The notes: generated from the sequence alone by a model not told the origin. A DNA stretch of 64,000 bases from an uncultured Sporosarcina sp. (GCA_948469885.1 CAOKMT010000005.1:1-64000), one strand, 5' to 3'; numbered from the stretch's first letter, positions 46,433 through 55,961 are shown. A program made the numbers and translations.

Positions 46433-47740
46433 TCACTTTCTAATATTTTCAGTTGGAATTTTGATTCGGAAAATCGTCCCCTGTTCTGGTACTTCTATTT
46501 GAATTTGACCCTCTAATGCATGAATAATTTCTTGTACATGGGATAGGCCCACTCCGGTAGCAGCCACGCCCTGACGACTGAATTTTGTCGTATAACCAGG
46601 TTCAAAAACAAGAGAAACATCCTTTGTTAAAATGCCTTCTCCTGAATCTTTAATAACGAAGCATGTATATTCCGCTTCCTCAAAAACTTCAAAAACAATT
46701 TCACCTGTATTCACAATAGATTCGACAGCGTTCGCCATAAGATTATTCAATAAAGCAAGAAGGGGAATTTGCTCATCTGTTTCGAAATCAACAAACATGG
46801 ACAGCTGAATTGTAATATTTTTCTTTAGTAGCTCACTATATTTCTCGTTCGCTGTCATGATTAAACGAAGCACATCAGAAAGTAAAAGGATATCCTTCCG
46901 TTGTTGCTCTGTTATTTTGGATAACCCTGCTAAGATTCGCTGTGAATCTTTTTTAACCTCATGTACTTCCTGCGTGATCAGCAATGCTTGCCTGCTTAAC
47001 TCTTGAAGATCATGCTTTTTTAATTTTCTATACAGATCGTGGCTTGATGCGGTTATTTTCTCAATATGATCCATTGATTTCTTTAAATATAATGATTCCG
47101 CGTACAACTCAGAGCCAACGCCTAACATCTCTTGCATTTGTTTCTTTTGTTCCGAAATCGTGATGGAACTATAAAGTCCAACGACAAAGTAACTTCGGAG
47201 CAAGGCAACACCACTCAGTAATACCCACTCTTGGAAACTTAAAGTCACTTGTGGTAATAATGCGTATCGCATCAGATGTTCTGCACTGTTTCCGATAAAT
47301 TCAAAGACTGCCGATAAAGCGCCCAGTAAAAGGGGAAATGTTTTATATTTCTCTATTTTTATAATGTGTAAACCAAATGCAAATATAAAATAAAAAAGAA
47401 AAGCAGGAAAATGATTTTTTAGGCTTGTCCAAAAGAAAATATGATCAAATATTATATCGCCAAATATACGAAAACAAACAACTGTTATACCTGTGACAAC
47501 ACCAGCTCGTATAAGAAAAGAAGGTGTTCGAATAAGAATAAGGAGAAAAAAAGTAATACTCCCAAGCCCGAAACGAAAAGCTTCCCCGTTAAAAGGAATC
47601 ACCTTAATTTCGCTGACGATTGCAGTCAATAGAGCGAGGATGACCAAATAAACACCATCCGCTCGATTGAATTTTTTACTTGTAAAATGACTTGTTGAAA
47701 TTACAAATCCACTCCTTGGGTGAGAATACTTAACGTCCAC
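46433..47740 (-). CDS. Sensor histidine kinase, GlnK (YcbA) type
   Basis: Up to 435 aa. Six to seven hydrophobic segments (about 30-200) form a membrane sensor. A helical region around SSHDLYRKLKKHDL follows, then a GHKL ATPase domain with N-box NNLMANAVESI, DSGEGIL and GVGLSHV near the C-terminus. The dimerisation region is of the Spo0B/CitA-like type. The start is uncertain: the GTG at 47740 has only a weak site, and an internal AAGGAGTGG near codon 13 could serve a later start. Confidence 0.83.
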   Translation of the reverse strand: MDVKYSHPRSGFVISTSHFTSKKFNRADGVYLVILALLTAIVSEIKVIPFNGEAFRFGLGSITFFLLILIRTPSFLIRAGVVTGITVVCFRIFGDIIFDHIFFWTSLKNHFPAFLFYFIFAFGLHIIKIEKYKTFPLLLGALSAVFEFIGNSAEHLMRYALLPQVTLSFQEWVLLSGVALLRSYFVVGLYSSITISEQKKQMQEMLGVGSELYAESLYLKKSMDHIEKITASSHDLYRKLKKHDLQELSRQALLITQEVHEVKKDSQRILAGLSKITEQQRKDILLLSDVLRLIMTANEKYSELLKKNITIQLSMFVDFETDEQIPLLALLNNLMANAVESIVNTGEIVFEVFEEAEYTCFVIKDSGEGILTKDVSLVFEPGYTTKFSRQGVAATGVGLSHVQEIIHALEGQIQIEVPEQGTIFRIKIPTENIRK

Positions 47741-47824
47741 CTAATTATCACAACAAAAAGAATACTTCATTTAGACTGTAATTATCTCATTTTATGAGAA
47801 CTTCACAAAATTTTTCATTTGAGT

Positions 47825-47870
47825 AAAAAACGATTAGTCGTTGAGATGTTAACTCCTCTCCGACCAATCG
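47825..47870 (-). terminator. Terminator after the hprK paralogue
   Basis: Minus-strand CGATTGGTCGGAGA pairs imperfectly with TCTCAACGACTAATCG, then six T. Confidence 0.75.
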
Positions 47871-47899
47871 TCCACTATTTTAAAAGGCAAGACAATCTT

Positions 47900-48823
47900 T
47901 TAGTCTTCCTCTTCCATCGATAATTCGATTCTTTCCATAAACTCTTCAGCTGCACTATAGCCTTCTTGTTTCAAATGCCAATTGTTTGCTGCTGCTTCTA
48001 TGAGCGCAGCTACGTCGCGTCCCGGCTGCAATTGAATTTCGATATGTGGAATTTCGACGCCCATATACTCCGTATATTTCGTTTCTAGTTCTAGTTCATT
48101 GTTTAACGTATCCGCTTGCCATTTAGTCAATTCGATATCAAGGACAATCCGGGTTTCGTCTTGGAATGCCGCTCTTCCATAGGATCGAACGACATTCAAT
48201 AAACCAACGCTACGCAAAGCGAGAAACTCTTTGTTTTTTTCGTTATGGGTACCTAAAATTGTTTGTGGACTCAGTTTTTTTAACACAACAATATCATCAG
48301 CAACGAGGCGATGTCCTCTTCGGATCAATGTATTCGCCGTTTCACTTTTCCCAGTGCCTGACTTGCCGCGCAGTAAGATACCAATACCGGAAACATTAAC
48401 GCAAACCCCGTGAATAGCAATTTCCGGTGCAAGCATTTTCAACAAAAATGCATCTAGCATCGCCCTAAATTCACTCGTTGAACTTTCAGTACGTAATACG
48501 GGAATGCCCGCTTCCATACAGTATTGGCGAAGGCCTAATGGTTCTTTTTGTTTCCACGTAATAATAATACAAGGCGGTTCATAAGTGACCATATTGCCGA
48601 TACGCAGCCTCGATTCCGAATCTTTTAATGTATGCAAGTAGTTAATTTCATTTTTCCCCAAAATTAAGACATGCCTTTTAGCGATGAAATGGAATTGATC
48701 CATAAATTCTAATCCCGGTCGACGCGACTTCGTTTTTGTAATTATTTGTTGAAGTTCGTCTTTACCTGTCAATACTTCCAGTGAAAACTGTTTCACCAGT
48801 TCTTGAATCGTAATCGTTTTCAT
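47900..48823 (-). CDS. HPr kinase/phosphorylase paralogue
   Basis: 307 aa. N-terminal HPrK_N domain (about 1-130). The C-terminal kinase domain has Walker A GKSGTGKSETA near 157, RRGHRLVADD with the catalytic Asp pair near 175, LRSVGLLNVV near 208 and PGRDVAALIEAAANNW near 270. The family signature reads G(K)SGTGKS where HPrK usually has Asp or Asn at the second position. It is not in the usual hprK-lgt setting but 20 bp after a LysR gene. I infer a second copy with a changed partner. ATG at 48823 with GGAGTG upstream. Confidence 0.85.
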   Translation of the reverse strand: MKTITIQELVKQFSLEVLTGKDELQQIITKTKSRRPGLEFMDQFHFIAKRHVLILGKNEINYLHTLKDSESRLRIGNMVTYEPPCIIITWKQKEPLGLRQYCMEAGIPVLRTESSTSEFRAMLDAFLLKMLAPEIAIHGVCVNVSGIGILLRGKSGTGKSETANTLIRRGHRLVADDIVVLKKLSPQTILGTHNEKNKEFLALRSVGLLNVVRSYGRAAFQDETRIVLDIELTKWQADTLNNELELETKYTEYMGVEIPHIEIQLQPGRDVAALIEAAANNWHLKQEGYSAAEEFMERIELSMEEED

Positions 48824-48843
48824 GTCGATTAACACTCCACTCT

Positions 48844-49731
48844 TTAAGTTTTTGGTTTGATAATATCGACAAATCTTGTGGCTGCACGCGACAACGGGAC
48901 GCTTTTCAAATAGCAAACGCCAATTTCTCTTTTGGGGATTGTTTCAGCAAGTTGAACTTCGTGCAATAATCCATTACTCAAATAATCCTCCGAAAATTCT
49001 TTCGTTACACACGCAATGCCTAAATTGATTTTCGCAAACTGTAATAATAAGTCAAACGAGCCTAATTCAAACTCTGGTGAAATTTGGATCCCTTTAGAGA
49101 TCATATAATCCTCTACATACTTTCTCGAAACTGATTTCGGTTCAAGGAATATTAAAGGAAACTTCACTAATTCATCGAAGGTTAATGGGTTCGCCAATAT
49201 ATTTTTATATTTCTCCCCACATACAAATATATCATGAACGTCTATACAAGGTCGTAACGTCAATGCTGGGTCATCTAATGGAAAATTACAAATGACAATA
49301 TCTACTTCACCTGATTTCAATAAAGAACAAAGCTCCAGCGTCGTGCCATTGACAATTTTAAATTTAACACTTGGATAACGACTATGAAAAGTTTCTAAGT
49401 ACGGCAGAAGAAAGTACCTTGAAATCGTATCGCCGACCCCAATCTTTAATTCGCCTGCAGTTAAGTTTTTGAATTCCAAAATTTTTTCTTCGCCGGCATG
49501 TAGTAAACTGATGGCAGAATGTGCATATTCAAATAGATGGCTACCTTCATGCGTCAATGTGACTCCTTTAGGCGTTCGATTAAAAAGTCGTATATCCAAT
49601 TCTCTTTCCAACTGCATAATTGCTTGACTGACAGCTGGTTGCGTCATATACAACTCTTTAGCCGCTTTAGAAAAGCTTTCACTGACCCCCACTTGACAAA
49701 ACACTTTGTATAAATCTAATTTACTAACCAT
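48844..49731 (-). CDS. LysR family transcriptional regulator
   Basis: 295 aa. Winged helix at 1-62 with the recognition part SFSKAAKELYMTQPAVSQAI, then a periplasmic-binding-like effector domain (about 90-290). Divergent from the CofE-like gene across 111 bp and co-directional with the hprK paralogue, so both are likely targets. AAGGGGTG precedes the ATG. Effector unknown. Confidence 0.92.
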   Translation of the reverse strand: MVSKLDLYKVFCQVGVSESFSKAAKELYMTQPAVSQAIMQLERELDIRLFNRTPKGVTLTHEGSHLFEYAHSAISLLHAGEEKILEFKNLTAGELKIGVGDTISRYFLLPYLETFHSRYPSVKFKIVNGTTLELCSLLKSGEVDIVICNFPLDDPALTLRPCIDVHDIFVCGEKYKNILANPLTFDELVKFPLIFLEPKSVSRKYVEDYMISKGIQISPEFELGSFDLLLQFAKINLGIACVTKEFSEDYLSNGLLHEVQLAETIPKREIGVCYLKSVPLSRAATRFVDIIKPKT

Positions 49732-49769
49732 ATAAGCACCCCTTATATGTCTTATTCAATATATTAATT

Positions 49770-49827
49770 TTACTTATATCATTATAACAGGGTATAGTAC
49801 AAGTAGAGATTACTTATATAAAAGTAA
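49770..49827. promoter_or_regulatory. Candidate LysR-regulator sites in the divergent region
   Basis: TTACTTATAT occurs at 49770 and 49810, 40 bp apart. The second copy continues as the inverted repeat TTACTT-N6-AAGTAA (49810-49827). A TATAGT -10-like element for the CofE-like gene lies between them at 49793. The palindrome is just downstream of the presumed start. Confidence 0.5.
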
Positions 49828-49842
49828 TAAGGAGCGATTATT

Positions 49843-51033
49843 GTGGAGCGAGTAGTTGGAACAGTAGCGAGAGGTCTTCGTTGTCCGATTATAAATGAAG
49901 GCGATAACATTGAAGAAATTGTCGTTGAAAGTGTTTTAAAAGCTTCAGAAGTAGAAAACTTACAAATTAATGATAAAGACATCGTTGCGATTACAGAATC
50001 GATTGTCGCTAGAGCACAAGGCAATTACGCAACCATCGATCATATTGCAAAAGACATTCATACAAAGTTTGGCGACGACACAATCGGCGTCATATTCCCT
50101 ATTTTAAGTCGGAACCGTTTTGGAAACTGTCTACGTGGCATTGCAAAAGGTGCTAAAAAAATGGTCATCATGCTGAGCTATCCATCGGATGAAGTCGGCA
50201 ATCATTTAGTGGACCTCGATACACTGGATGAAAAAGGAATTAATCCGTGGACTGATGTGTTGACGGAAGCAGAATTCCGTCGTCATTTCGGATATAACAA
50301 GCATGCTTTTACAGGGATCGATTACATCGAATATTATAAATCAATCGCAGCGGAATTCGGAACAGAATGTGAAGTTATTTTCTCCAATAACGCACAAACC
50401 ATTTTAGATTATACAAAAAGCGTACTTGCTTGCGATGTCCATTCAAGACACCGCACAAAGAAAATATTAAAAGCAAATGGTGCAGAAAAAACCTATTTGC
50501 TAGATGACATTTTAACTGAACCGATTGAAGGTAGCGGATACAATCGGGAATACGGTCTTTTAGGCTCTAATACAGCGACGAATGACGGCATGAAGCTTTT
50601 CCCACGCGATTGCCAACCCGTTGTCGATCAGATTCAAGAGATGCTGAAAGAAAAGACAGGCAAAACGGTAGAAGTGATGGTGTACGGCGACGGCGCATTC
50701 AAAGATCCCGTCGGAAAAATTTGGGAACTCGCGGATCCGGTCGTGTCGCCAGCTTACACACCAGGACTTGCAGGCACACCGAATGAAGTGAAATTGAAAT
50801 ATCTTGCAGACAATAATTTTTCGAATTTAAGAGGCGAAGAATTGAAAGAAGCGATTTCCAATTTCATCGACAGTAAAGAAGAAGACCTCGTCGGATCGCT
50901 CGAATCGCAAGGAACGACACCGCGCAAACTGACCGACCTTATCGGTTCTTTGGCCGACCTAACTTCCGGCAGCGGCGATAAAGGCACGCCAATCGTCTTT
51001 ATCCAAGGATATTTTGATAACTTTACAAAATAA
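49843..51033 (+). CDS. CofE-like (coenzyme F420-0:L-glutamate ligase family) protein
   Basis: 396 aa. The N-terminal half (about 1-230) resembles the F420_ligase domain that joins L-glutamate to F420-0. The C-terminal part carries GDGAFKDPVGKIWELADPVV and a Gly/Ser-rich SLADLTSGSGDKG segment. Bacillales of this type are not known to make F420 and no cofC/D/G/H gene is near, so a different acceptor is likely. GTG start at 49843 with AAGGAG upstream. Faced by a LysR gene and an HPrK paralogue. Confidence 0.75.
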   Translation: MERVVGTVARGLRCPIINEGDNIEEIVVESVLKASEVENLQINDKDIVAITESIVARAQGNYATIDHIAKDIHTKFGDDTIGVIFPILSRNRFGNCLRGIAKGAKKMVIMLSYPSDEVGNHLVDLDTLDEKGINPWTDVLTEAEFRRHFGYNKHAFTGIDYIEYYKSIAAEFGTECEVIFSNNAQTILDYTKSVLACDVHSRHRTKKILKANGAEKTYLLDDILTEPIEGSGYNREYGLLGSNTATNDGMKLFPRDCQPVVDQIQEMLKEKTGKTVEVMVYGDGAFKDPVGKIWELADPVVSPAYTPGLAGTPNEVKLKYLADNNFSNLRGEELKEAISNFIDSKEEDLVGSLESQGTTPRKLTDLIGSLADLTSGSGDKGTPIVFIQGYFDNFTK

Positions 51034-51070
51034 CCCTTTGAAAAGTACGTAGGTTGACACAATGAACATA

Positions 51071-51118
51071 AAATAACCCGTTGAGATGATGAAGTGAATT
51101 TTCTCAGCGGGTTATTTT
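51071..51118 (+). terminator. Terminator after the CofE-like gene
   Basis: AAATAACCCGTTGAGA pairs with TCTCAGCGGGTTATTT (one G-T pair) around a 15-nt loop, then T-rich. Confidence 0.85.
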
Positions 51119-51188
51119 TATTTTATACTGTCCCGCAATCATTTGGTTCTATAATTTATGACGTTGGTGAAAGAAAATCCTGTGACAC

Positions 51189-51319
51189 GCTGATTTCCGT
51201 TCCGAGCGGACGCTTTCCACGGGCACGGCTTCAGCCTCCTCGTCGCGAAAATCACGCTCCTGCGGGGTCTTCAGCTCGCGCTGTTCCCGCAGGAGTCGCC
51301 GCTCTGCACTCCAATCAGC
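51189..51319. repeat. 131-bp palindromic intergenic repeat
   Basis: Ends GCTGATT/AATCAGC are inverted. Inside, CTCCTGCGGG (51257-51266) and CCCGCAGGAG (51286-51295) form a perfect 10-bp stem. GC content is far above the flanks. I recognise the GAGCGGACGCTTTCC and CGCAGGAGTCGCCG blocks as a repeat common in Bacillaceae/Planococcaceae genomes. No transposase is encoded, so it would need help in trans. The rest of the 395-bp gap (51119-51428) holds nothing else I can name. Confidence 0.85.
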
Positions 51320-51428
51320 TAAGAGATGACAAGAAGTATAAGTTCTCTATAAATAGAAAACAAGTGAGATTCCCTGTAGAATTAAAGTCGTCGAAAGCCA
51401 ATTCGTCTAATGAAAGAAACTTTCTATT

Positions 51429-52238
51429 TTAGCATGGTCTTTTTCCTACTGAGATCAGGCTATTAATTTTTTCAATCAACGGAGGGAGCTCCTTCATTGA
51501 CTCAATCGTGAAGTCCGCTCCATTTTCTCTAAAGGTTTGCGCGGTCTTGGCAATCGCCGCCTCTTGATCAGCTTCCGTCAAGGCTTGAAATTCATCGATA
51601 CTTAAGCCCATTTCTGAACTTCCTACAATGATACCGACTGTCCAAACCCCTGCATTAACGCCTTCTTTCATATCGGAAACGGTATCGCCCACTTTAACAG
51701 TTTTCCATGCCGCTGACAGTTTAAGCTTTTCCATATTTCGATAAATCATATAAGGATATGGCCTGCCGACTGAATTTGTCTCATCGGGTGTCACATAAAC
51801 GTCCGGACAATAACCTTTTTCAGCTGCATTCGGCGCTACAATATCCATCATCTTACTTGTATAGCCCGTCGTCGACCCAATTTTCACCCCGTTTTTTCGC
51901 AAGGCTTCGACCGTATCGACCACTTCGTCGATTGGATCCGTATATGCCGACAATGAAGCCATGAGGGAAGACTCGAACTTATCATATAATCTTTCCACGT
52001 CTTGCTCGGTAAACGCCCTTTCATACTTGTCTTCCCACAACGCGGAAATTCTCGGCATGGACAACATCGCTCGAATATGGTCGATTTTCAGAAGCCCCAT
52101 TGGCGCCCTCGCTTCTTCCATCGTCACTTCAATGCCCGCTTCTTTGAATATATTGACAAACACATTGACAGGAGCAAAACATCCAAAATCCACTGTGGTT
52201 CCCGCCCAATCAAAAATGACACCTTCTACTTTCATCAT
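51429..52238 (-). CDS. phnX: Phosphonoacetaldehyde hydrolase (phosphonatase)
   Basis: Cleaves phosphonoacetaldehyde to acetaldehyde and phosphate. 269 aa HAD-family enzyme with the nucleophile in FDWAGTTVDFG near residue 9-12. The Schiff-base Lys is in MGLLKIDHI near 54. The family loop RPYPYMIY and KVGDTVSDM follow. The start overlaps the phnW stop as ATGA. Last gene of the 2-aminoethylphosphonate operon. Confidence 0.95.
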   Translation of the reverse strand: MMKVEGVIFDWAGTTVDFGCFAPVNVFVNIFKEAGIEVTMEEARAPMGLLKIDHIRAMLSMPRISALWEDKYERAFTEQDVERLYDKFESSLMASLSAYTDPIDEVVDTVEALRKNGVKIGSTTGYTSKMMDIVAPNAAEKGYCPDVYVTPDETNSVGRPYPYMIYRNMEKLKLSAAWKTVKVGDTVSDMKEGVNAGVWTVGIIVGSSEMGLSIDEFQALTEADQEAAIAKTAQTFRENGADFTIESMKELPPLIEKINSLISVGKRPC

Positions 52239-53329
52239 TCCGCCACCACCTTCATATAATCCGCTATGATGGTACATAATTGTCGTATGTCTTCCTCGTA
52301 AATCTCACCAATGTTCCCAATTCTGAATGTATCCACGTCCGTCAACTTGCCAGGATAAATCACATAGCCTTTTTCTTTTACATAGGAATAAAAATCTTCA
52401 AATTTAAACTGTTCATTTGGAAAAAGAAATGTCGTAATAATGGGCGATTGTTTTTCTACTGCAATATAAGGATGAATATTCACTTCTTGCAACCCTTCAC
52501 GTAATCGTCGATTATTACGTTGATAGCGGGCAGAACGAGCTGTGATCCCCCCTTCTTTCACCAATTCCTCCACCGCTTTGGCAAACGCGGCGACGACATG
52601 GGTCGGAGATGTGTAACGCCATTTGCCGTCCTTCTCCATCACTTTCCATTGCGCATACAAATCGAGCGACAAACTTCGCGCATTGCCTTCACACATGGAT
52701 AACTTTTCTTTTTTCGCAATAACGAATCCAAACCCTGGGACTCCTTGAATACATTTGTTTGCACTGCTTATTAAATAGTCAATGCCCAGTTCAGCCACCT
52801 TCATTTCAACGCCGCCAAAACTGCTCATTGCATCGATGATTAGCGTTTTTCCAAATTCCTTTGCTAGTTTAGCAATCATCTCGATCGGATTTAAGATTCC
52901 CGTCGTCGTTTCACAATGAACCATCGCAATATGCGTAATTTGCCGATCCTGTTGTAAAATGGCTCTTATCTCTTCCTCTTTTGGATAGGCATTGTAATCG
53001 ACGCCATATTGAACATAATTCAACCTAATGTATCGTGCCATTTGTACAATACGTTCTCCATAAGCGCCATTCGTAACTATTAATACTTTATCGGCTTGTC
53101 CAATGGTTGTTGTCAGAACGGATTCAACGACGAAAGTGCCGCTTCCTTGCATAAGTACGGTTGTGTACTCGTCTTTTGTCACAGATGCCAAATCGAGAAG
53201 TTGTGCTCTAATTTTTTGTGTAATTTCTTTATAGTCTTCATCCCACGTACAACGGTCACGTAACATTTCCTGTTTCACCCTAGCTGTTGTCGTTAAAGGG
53301 CCTGGCGTTAAAAGTTTATAGCTGTTCAA
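52235..53329 (-). CDS. phnW: 2-aminoethylphosphonate--pyruvate transaminase
   Basis: Transfers the amino group of 2-aminoethylphosphonate to pyruvate, giving phosphonoacetaldehyde and alanine. 364 aa, class V aminotransferase, PLP Lys in SSANKCIQG near residue 191. LLTPGPLTTT is typical at the start. TTG at 53329 is the best start: AAGGAG is eight bases away, whereas the GTG at 53338 abuts that site. Overlaps phnX by 4 bp. Confidence 0.95.
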   Translation of the reverse strand: MNSYKLLTPGPLTTTARVKQEMLRDRCTWDEDYKEITQKIRAQLLDLASVTKDEYTTVLMQGSGTFVVESVLTTTIGQADKVLIVTNGAYGERIVQMARYIRLNYVQYGVDYNAYPKEEEIRAILQQDRQITHIAMVHCETTTGILNPIEMIAKLAKEFGKTLIIDAMSSFGGVEMKVAELGIDYLISSANKCIQGVPGFGFVIAKKEKLSMCEGNARSLSLDLYAQWKVMEKDGKWRYTSPTHVVAAFAKAVEELVKEGGITARSARYQRNNRRLREGLQEVNIHPYIAVEKQSPIITTFLFPNEQFKFEDFYSYVKEKGYVIYPGKLTDVDTFRIGNIGEIYEEDIRQLCTIIADYMKVVAE

Positions 53330-53349
53330 ATTTCCCACTCCTTATCCTA

Positions 53350-54327
53350 TTATTTTGCTAGTTTGAAAAAGTCTTGATGTTCTTGCAACAGGTCAACAGT
53401 TAACGGATGTTCAAATTCCTTTGAAAAAGATGGCGTCTGCTGCTCAGTTACCGTCTCGCCATCATAGAGTTCCACCGGGTAATGGGTTAGCAGTTCTTTC
53501 CGCGCATCTCGCACGATCACTTCCACCATTTCCATTGCTTTTTCCGTCGTCGTTTCATCCTTATTGACCACAGCAATCGATTCGGTCAATGAGAAGTTCC
53601 CTTCGACCGGATCAACGAGCTTAATCGGCAGACCTGAATTTTGCGCCGCCACTGCTTGATAGCGCAAACCAAAGCCAACAGCAACCTCCCCCGCTTGCAC
53701 TTTTTTTATAGGGCCCGAACCTGAGCTTTCGAGATGCGGTCCACTATTCTCGATCAACTTACCAAGAACTGCTTTGCCCTTTTCTTCGCCGTATTCGCTA
53801 ATGATCGCTTGTATGAGCAACCAACCTGTTGAAGAATCCATAATATTCGGGATCGATACCACTCCTTCGTAATCTGGGCTAGCTAATTCTTTGATCGAAG
53901 CGGGTACCGGTAACTTTTTCTGTTCAAGCACTTCCGTATTCGCGAAAATAGCGCCTGTATTCGCTAAAACCGGTGTATAGTATGAAGGATGCTGTGCCAG
54001 CGCGTTCGTCGTGAACGTTAAATCCGCAAACATTGCATGTTGCTGTTGCGCGCTTTCGATAAAATACGAACTCATCGTCACAATATCCGCCTCAATCTTA
54101 TCGCCCTCTGCTATCAACTTCCCACCTAACTCAGAAGTGCCTAATGATTTCAATACGTAATCGTCTTCAAATCCTGCTGCGTCCAACGCCTTCACCATCG
54201 CTTCAGACGCCGCTTCATCCCCATTCGTATAAATAACAATTTTCCCTTCGGCAGCTTTACTGACACTGCACGCGGCTAACATGGCAAGCAACAGAACTAA
54301 CAATAAAATTCCCTTCACTTTTCTCAC
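53350..54327 (-). CDS. 2-aminoethylphosphonate ABC transporter binding lipoprotein (PhnS-like)
   Basis: 325 aa, iron/thiamine/polyamine-type (family 1/6) binding protein. Lipobox LAAC gives Cys20 as the anchor. Core has IVIYTNGDE at the first strand and a SSTGWLL segment near residue 165. GTG start overlaps the permease stop as GTGA. Context with PhnW and PhnX makes 2-aminoethylphosphonate the likely ligand. Confidence 0.88.
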   Translation of the reverse strand: MRKVKGILLLVLLLAMLAACSVSKAAEGKIVIYTNGDEAASEAMVKALDAAGFEDDYVLKSLGTSELGGKLIAEGDKIEADIVTMSSYFIESAQQQHAMFADLTFTTNALAQHPSYYTPVLANTGAIFANTEVLEQKKLPVPASIKELASPDYEGVVSIPNIMDSSTGWLLIQAIISEYGEEKGKAVLGKLIENSGPHLESSGSGPIKKVQAGEVAVGFGLRYQAVAAQNSGLPIKLVDPVEGNFSLTESIAVVNKDETTTEKAMEMVEVIVRDARKELLTHYPVELYDGETVTEQQTPSFSKEFEHPLTVDLLQEHQDFFKLAK

Positions 54328-55961
54328 TGAAGTTTCCCCCTTATGTATGATTTCGACTTCACTCTTTGAAAATGATCACAAACAAACTTCACGAACAAGT
54401 TTGTAAAAAAAATGAGTAAAGATAAAATGAATACTTCATTGAACTGGGCGAAATGCTGTAACTCTTTGATTTTGCTGGAAACCAATGAAGTTTGCGCTGT
54501 CACTAAAAAGATAATCCCGCTAATGGTGACCATCGAATTGATGAAATAAAAACTGAACATTTCTATGACTGTTGACGACGCATTCGGAAGCACAACCCGA
54601 AACACTGTCTTTAGCCAACTGTCCCCCAATAATTCCCCCGTCGTCTCCCATGTCGGATCCATTTTCGATAAAGCATTTTTTGCCATTAAATAAGGTGTCG
54701 CAAAGTAGTGAACAATATTGCACAAAACAAGAATGAGAAATGTTCCTTTTAACTCGCTCCCATTAAAAAACAGTAAATAGGATAAACCCAATACCATTCC
54801 GGGCACCGTATTCGTAATCATCGCGATCACATCAATCGATGATTTCCCTTTGACCGCTGTCCGTACATTGACAACCGCCGAACCGAACGCAAGCAATGTA
54901 CCAAATACCGCTGTCAAACAAGCGACGAACAATGAATTTTTATAAACTGCCAGTAAATCTTTTGATAGAAATGTATCTGTCAAATGCGCAAGCGAAAAGC
55001 GAAGATCATAAGGATAACTCGTTACAAACGGCGCAATGAACATGACAGCAAAAATGGAAAGCATGCTAACTAAAACAACCGTTGAAAATACACCAAACGC
55101 TATGTCCCTACCTTTATGTGGCAACAATTCAAAATCAGTGAATTTATCGTAATGAAAATTGAACCTTTCTAGATAATGCAGCAACAAAATACCGAATCCT
55201 GCTGGCACTAACATAAGCACAGCAATGACAGCTCCATTATTAAAATCCGGGATCGAACCGAGCATCACTTGATACAATTGGGTCGCCACGACAGGATAGG
55301 TCCCTCCGATCGAAGCAGGAATTCCAAAATCGGTAAAACTTAAAATAAAGGACAGGAGAAAAGCGCCACCCAAAGACCCGAGCAAAGGCAGAACAATTGT
55401 ATTTTTAAAAGTCCTGAAACCCCTGTCCCCCATCAATTTCGAAACGACTATAAACTTTTTATCAATATACTTGAATGAGTTATTGATCAAAAGAAAAGTT
55501 GCGGGCAATGTGTAGATGACATAGCCAATCAATAAGCCGTTGAATCCGTAGATGTCAAAAAAATGCCGGCCCGTAATCTTTGTCAATAAGCCTTGGTTCC
55601 CCAAGGAATAGATAATCGCAAATCCATAAGTAATCGTCGGCAATAACATTGGGAGAACGATGCCCACGTGAACAACCGCCTTGATCGGACGATACATTCT
55701 CGTATAATTCATCGCGTACGCCAAAGCGAACGCGAGAATCGTCGTAATGCCCGCCGTCAGACTGGAGACTTTTATGCTGTTAAGAAAACTCTCTACCAGT
55801 TCTTTATCCGAAAGGACTGATACATAGTTCGCATAATTGAAGCCGTCAGCTGTTTCTAATGAACGGATCAATAAAATACCGATCGGCACTGCTAAAAAAA
55901 GTAAAAATACGAATAGGATCATCATATAAATGATGCGGATTGCCGGTTTTCCTTCAGGCAT
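54324..55961 (-). CDS. 2-aminoethylphosphonate ABC transporter permease (PhnU-PhnV fusion)
   Basis: 545 aa, twelve or so membrane helices made of two transport domains in one chain (about 1-270 and 280-545). In the Salmonella-type system these are two proteins, PhnU and PhnV. EAA-like loops lie near residues 175 (KLMGDRGFRTF) and 455 (ELLGDSWLKTVF). ATG at 55961 preferred; GGTGA lies just before it. Overlaps the ATPase gene by 8 bp. Confidence 0.88.
   Translation of the reverse strand: MPEGKPAIRIIYMMILFVFLLFLAVPIGILLIRSLETADGFNYANYVSVLSDKELVESFLNSIKVSSLTAGITTILAFALAYAMNYTRMYRPIKAVVHVGIVLPMLLPTITYGFAIIYSLGNQGLLTKITGRHFFDIYGFNGLLIGYVIYTLPATFLLINNSFKYIDKKFIVVSKLMGDRGFRTFKNTIVLPLLGSLGGAFLLSFILSFTDFGIPASIGGTYPVVATQLYQVMLGSIPDFNNGAVIAVLMLVPAGFGILLLHYLERFNFHYDKFTDFELLPHKGRDIAFGVFSTVVLVSMLSIFAVMFIAPFVTSYPYDLRFSLAHLTDTFLSKDLLAVYKNSLFVACLTAVFGTLLAFGSAVVNVRTAVKGKSSIDVIAMITNTVPGMVLGLSYLLFFNGSELKGTFLILVLCNIVHYFATPYLMAKNALSKMDPTWETTGELLGDSWLKTVFRVVLPNASSTVIEMFSFYFINSMVTISGIIFLVTAQTSLVSSKIKELQHFAQFNEVFILSLLIFFTNLFVKFVCDHFQRVKSKSYIRGKLQ

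Noticed and set aside
49843..51033. F420 biosynthesis locus
   Set aside because: Only a CofE-like protein is present; no cofC, cofD, cofG or cofH and no F420-dependent enzyme is seen.
51189..51319. Small protein gene in the GC-rich repeat (plus-strand frame 51094-51432)
   Set aside because: The frame crosses a palindromic repeat and lacks a ribosome binding site; the residues mirror the repeat, not a protein family.
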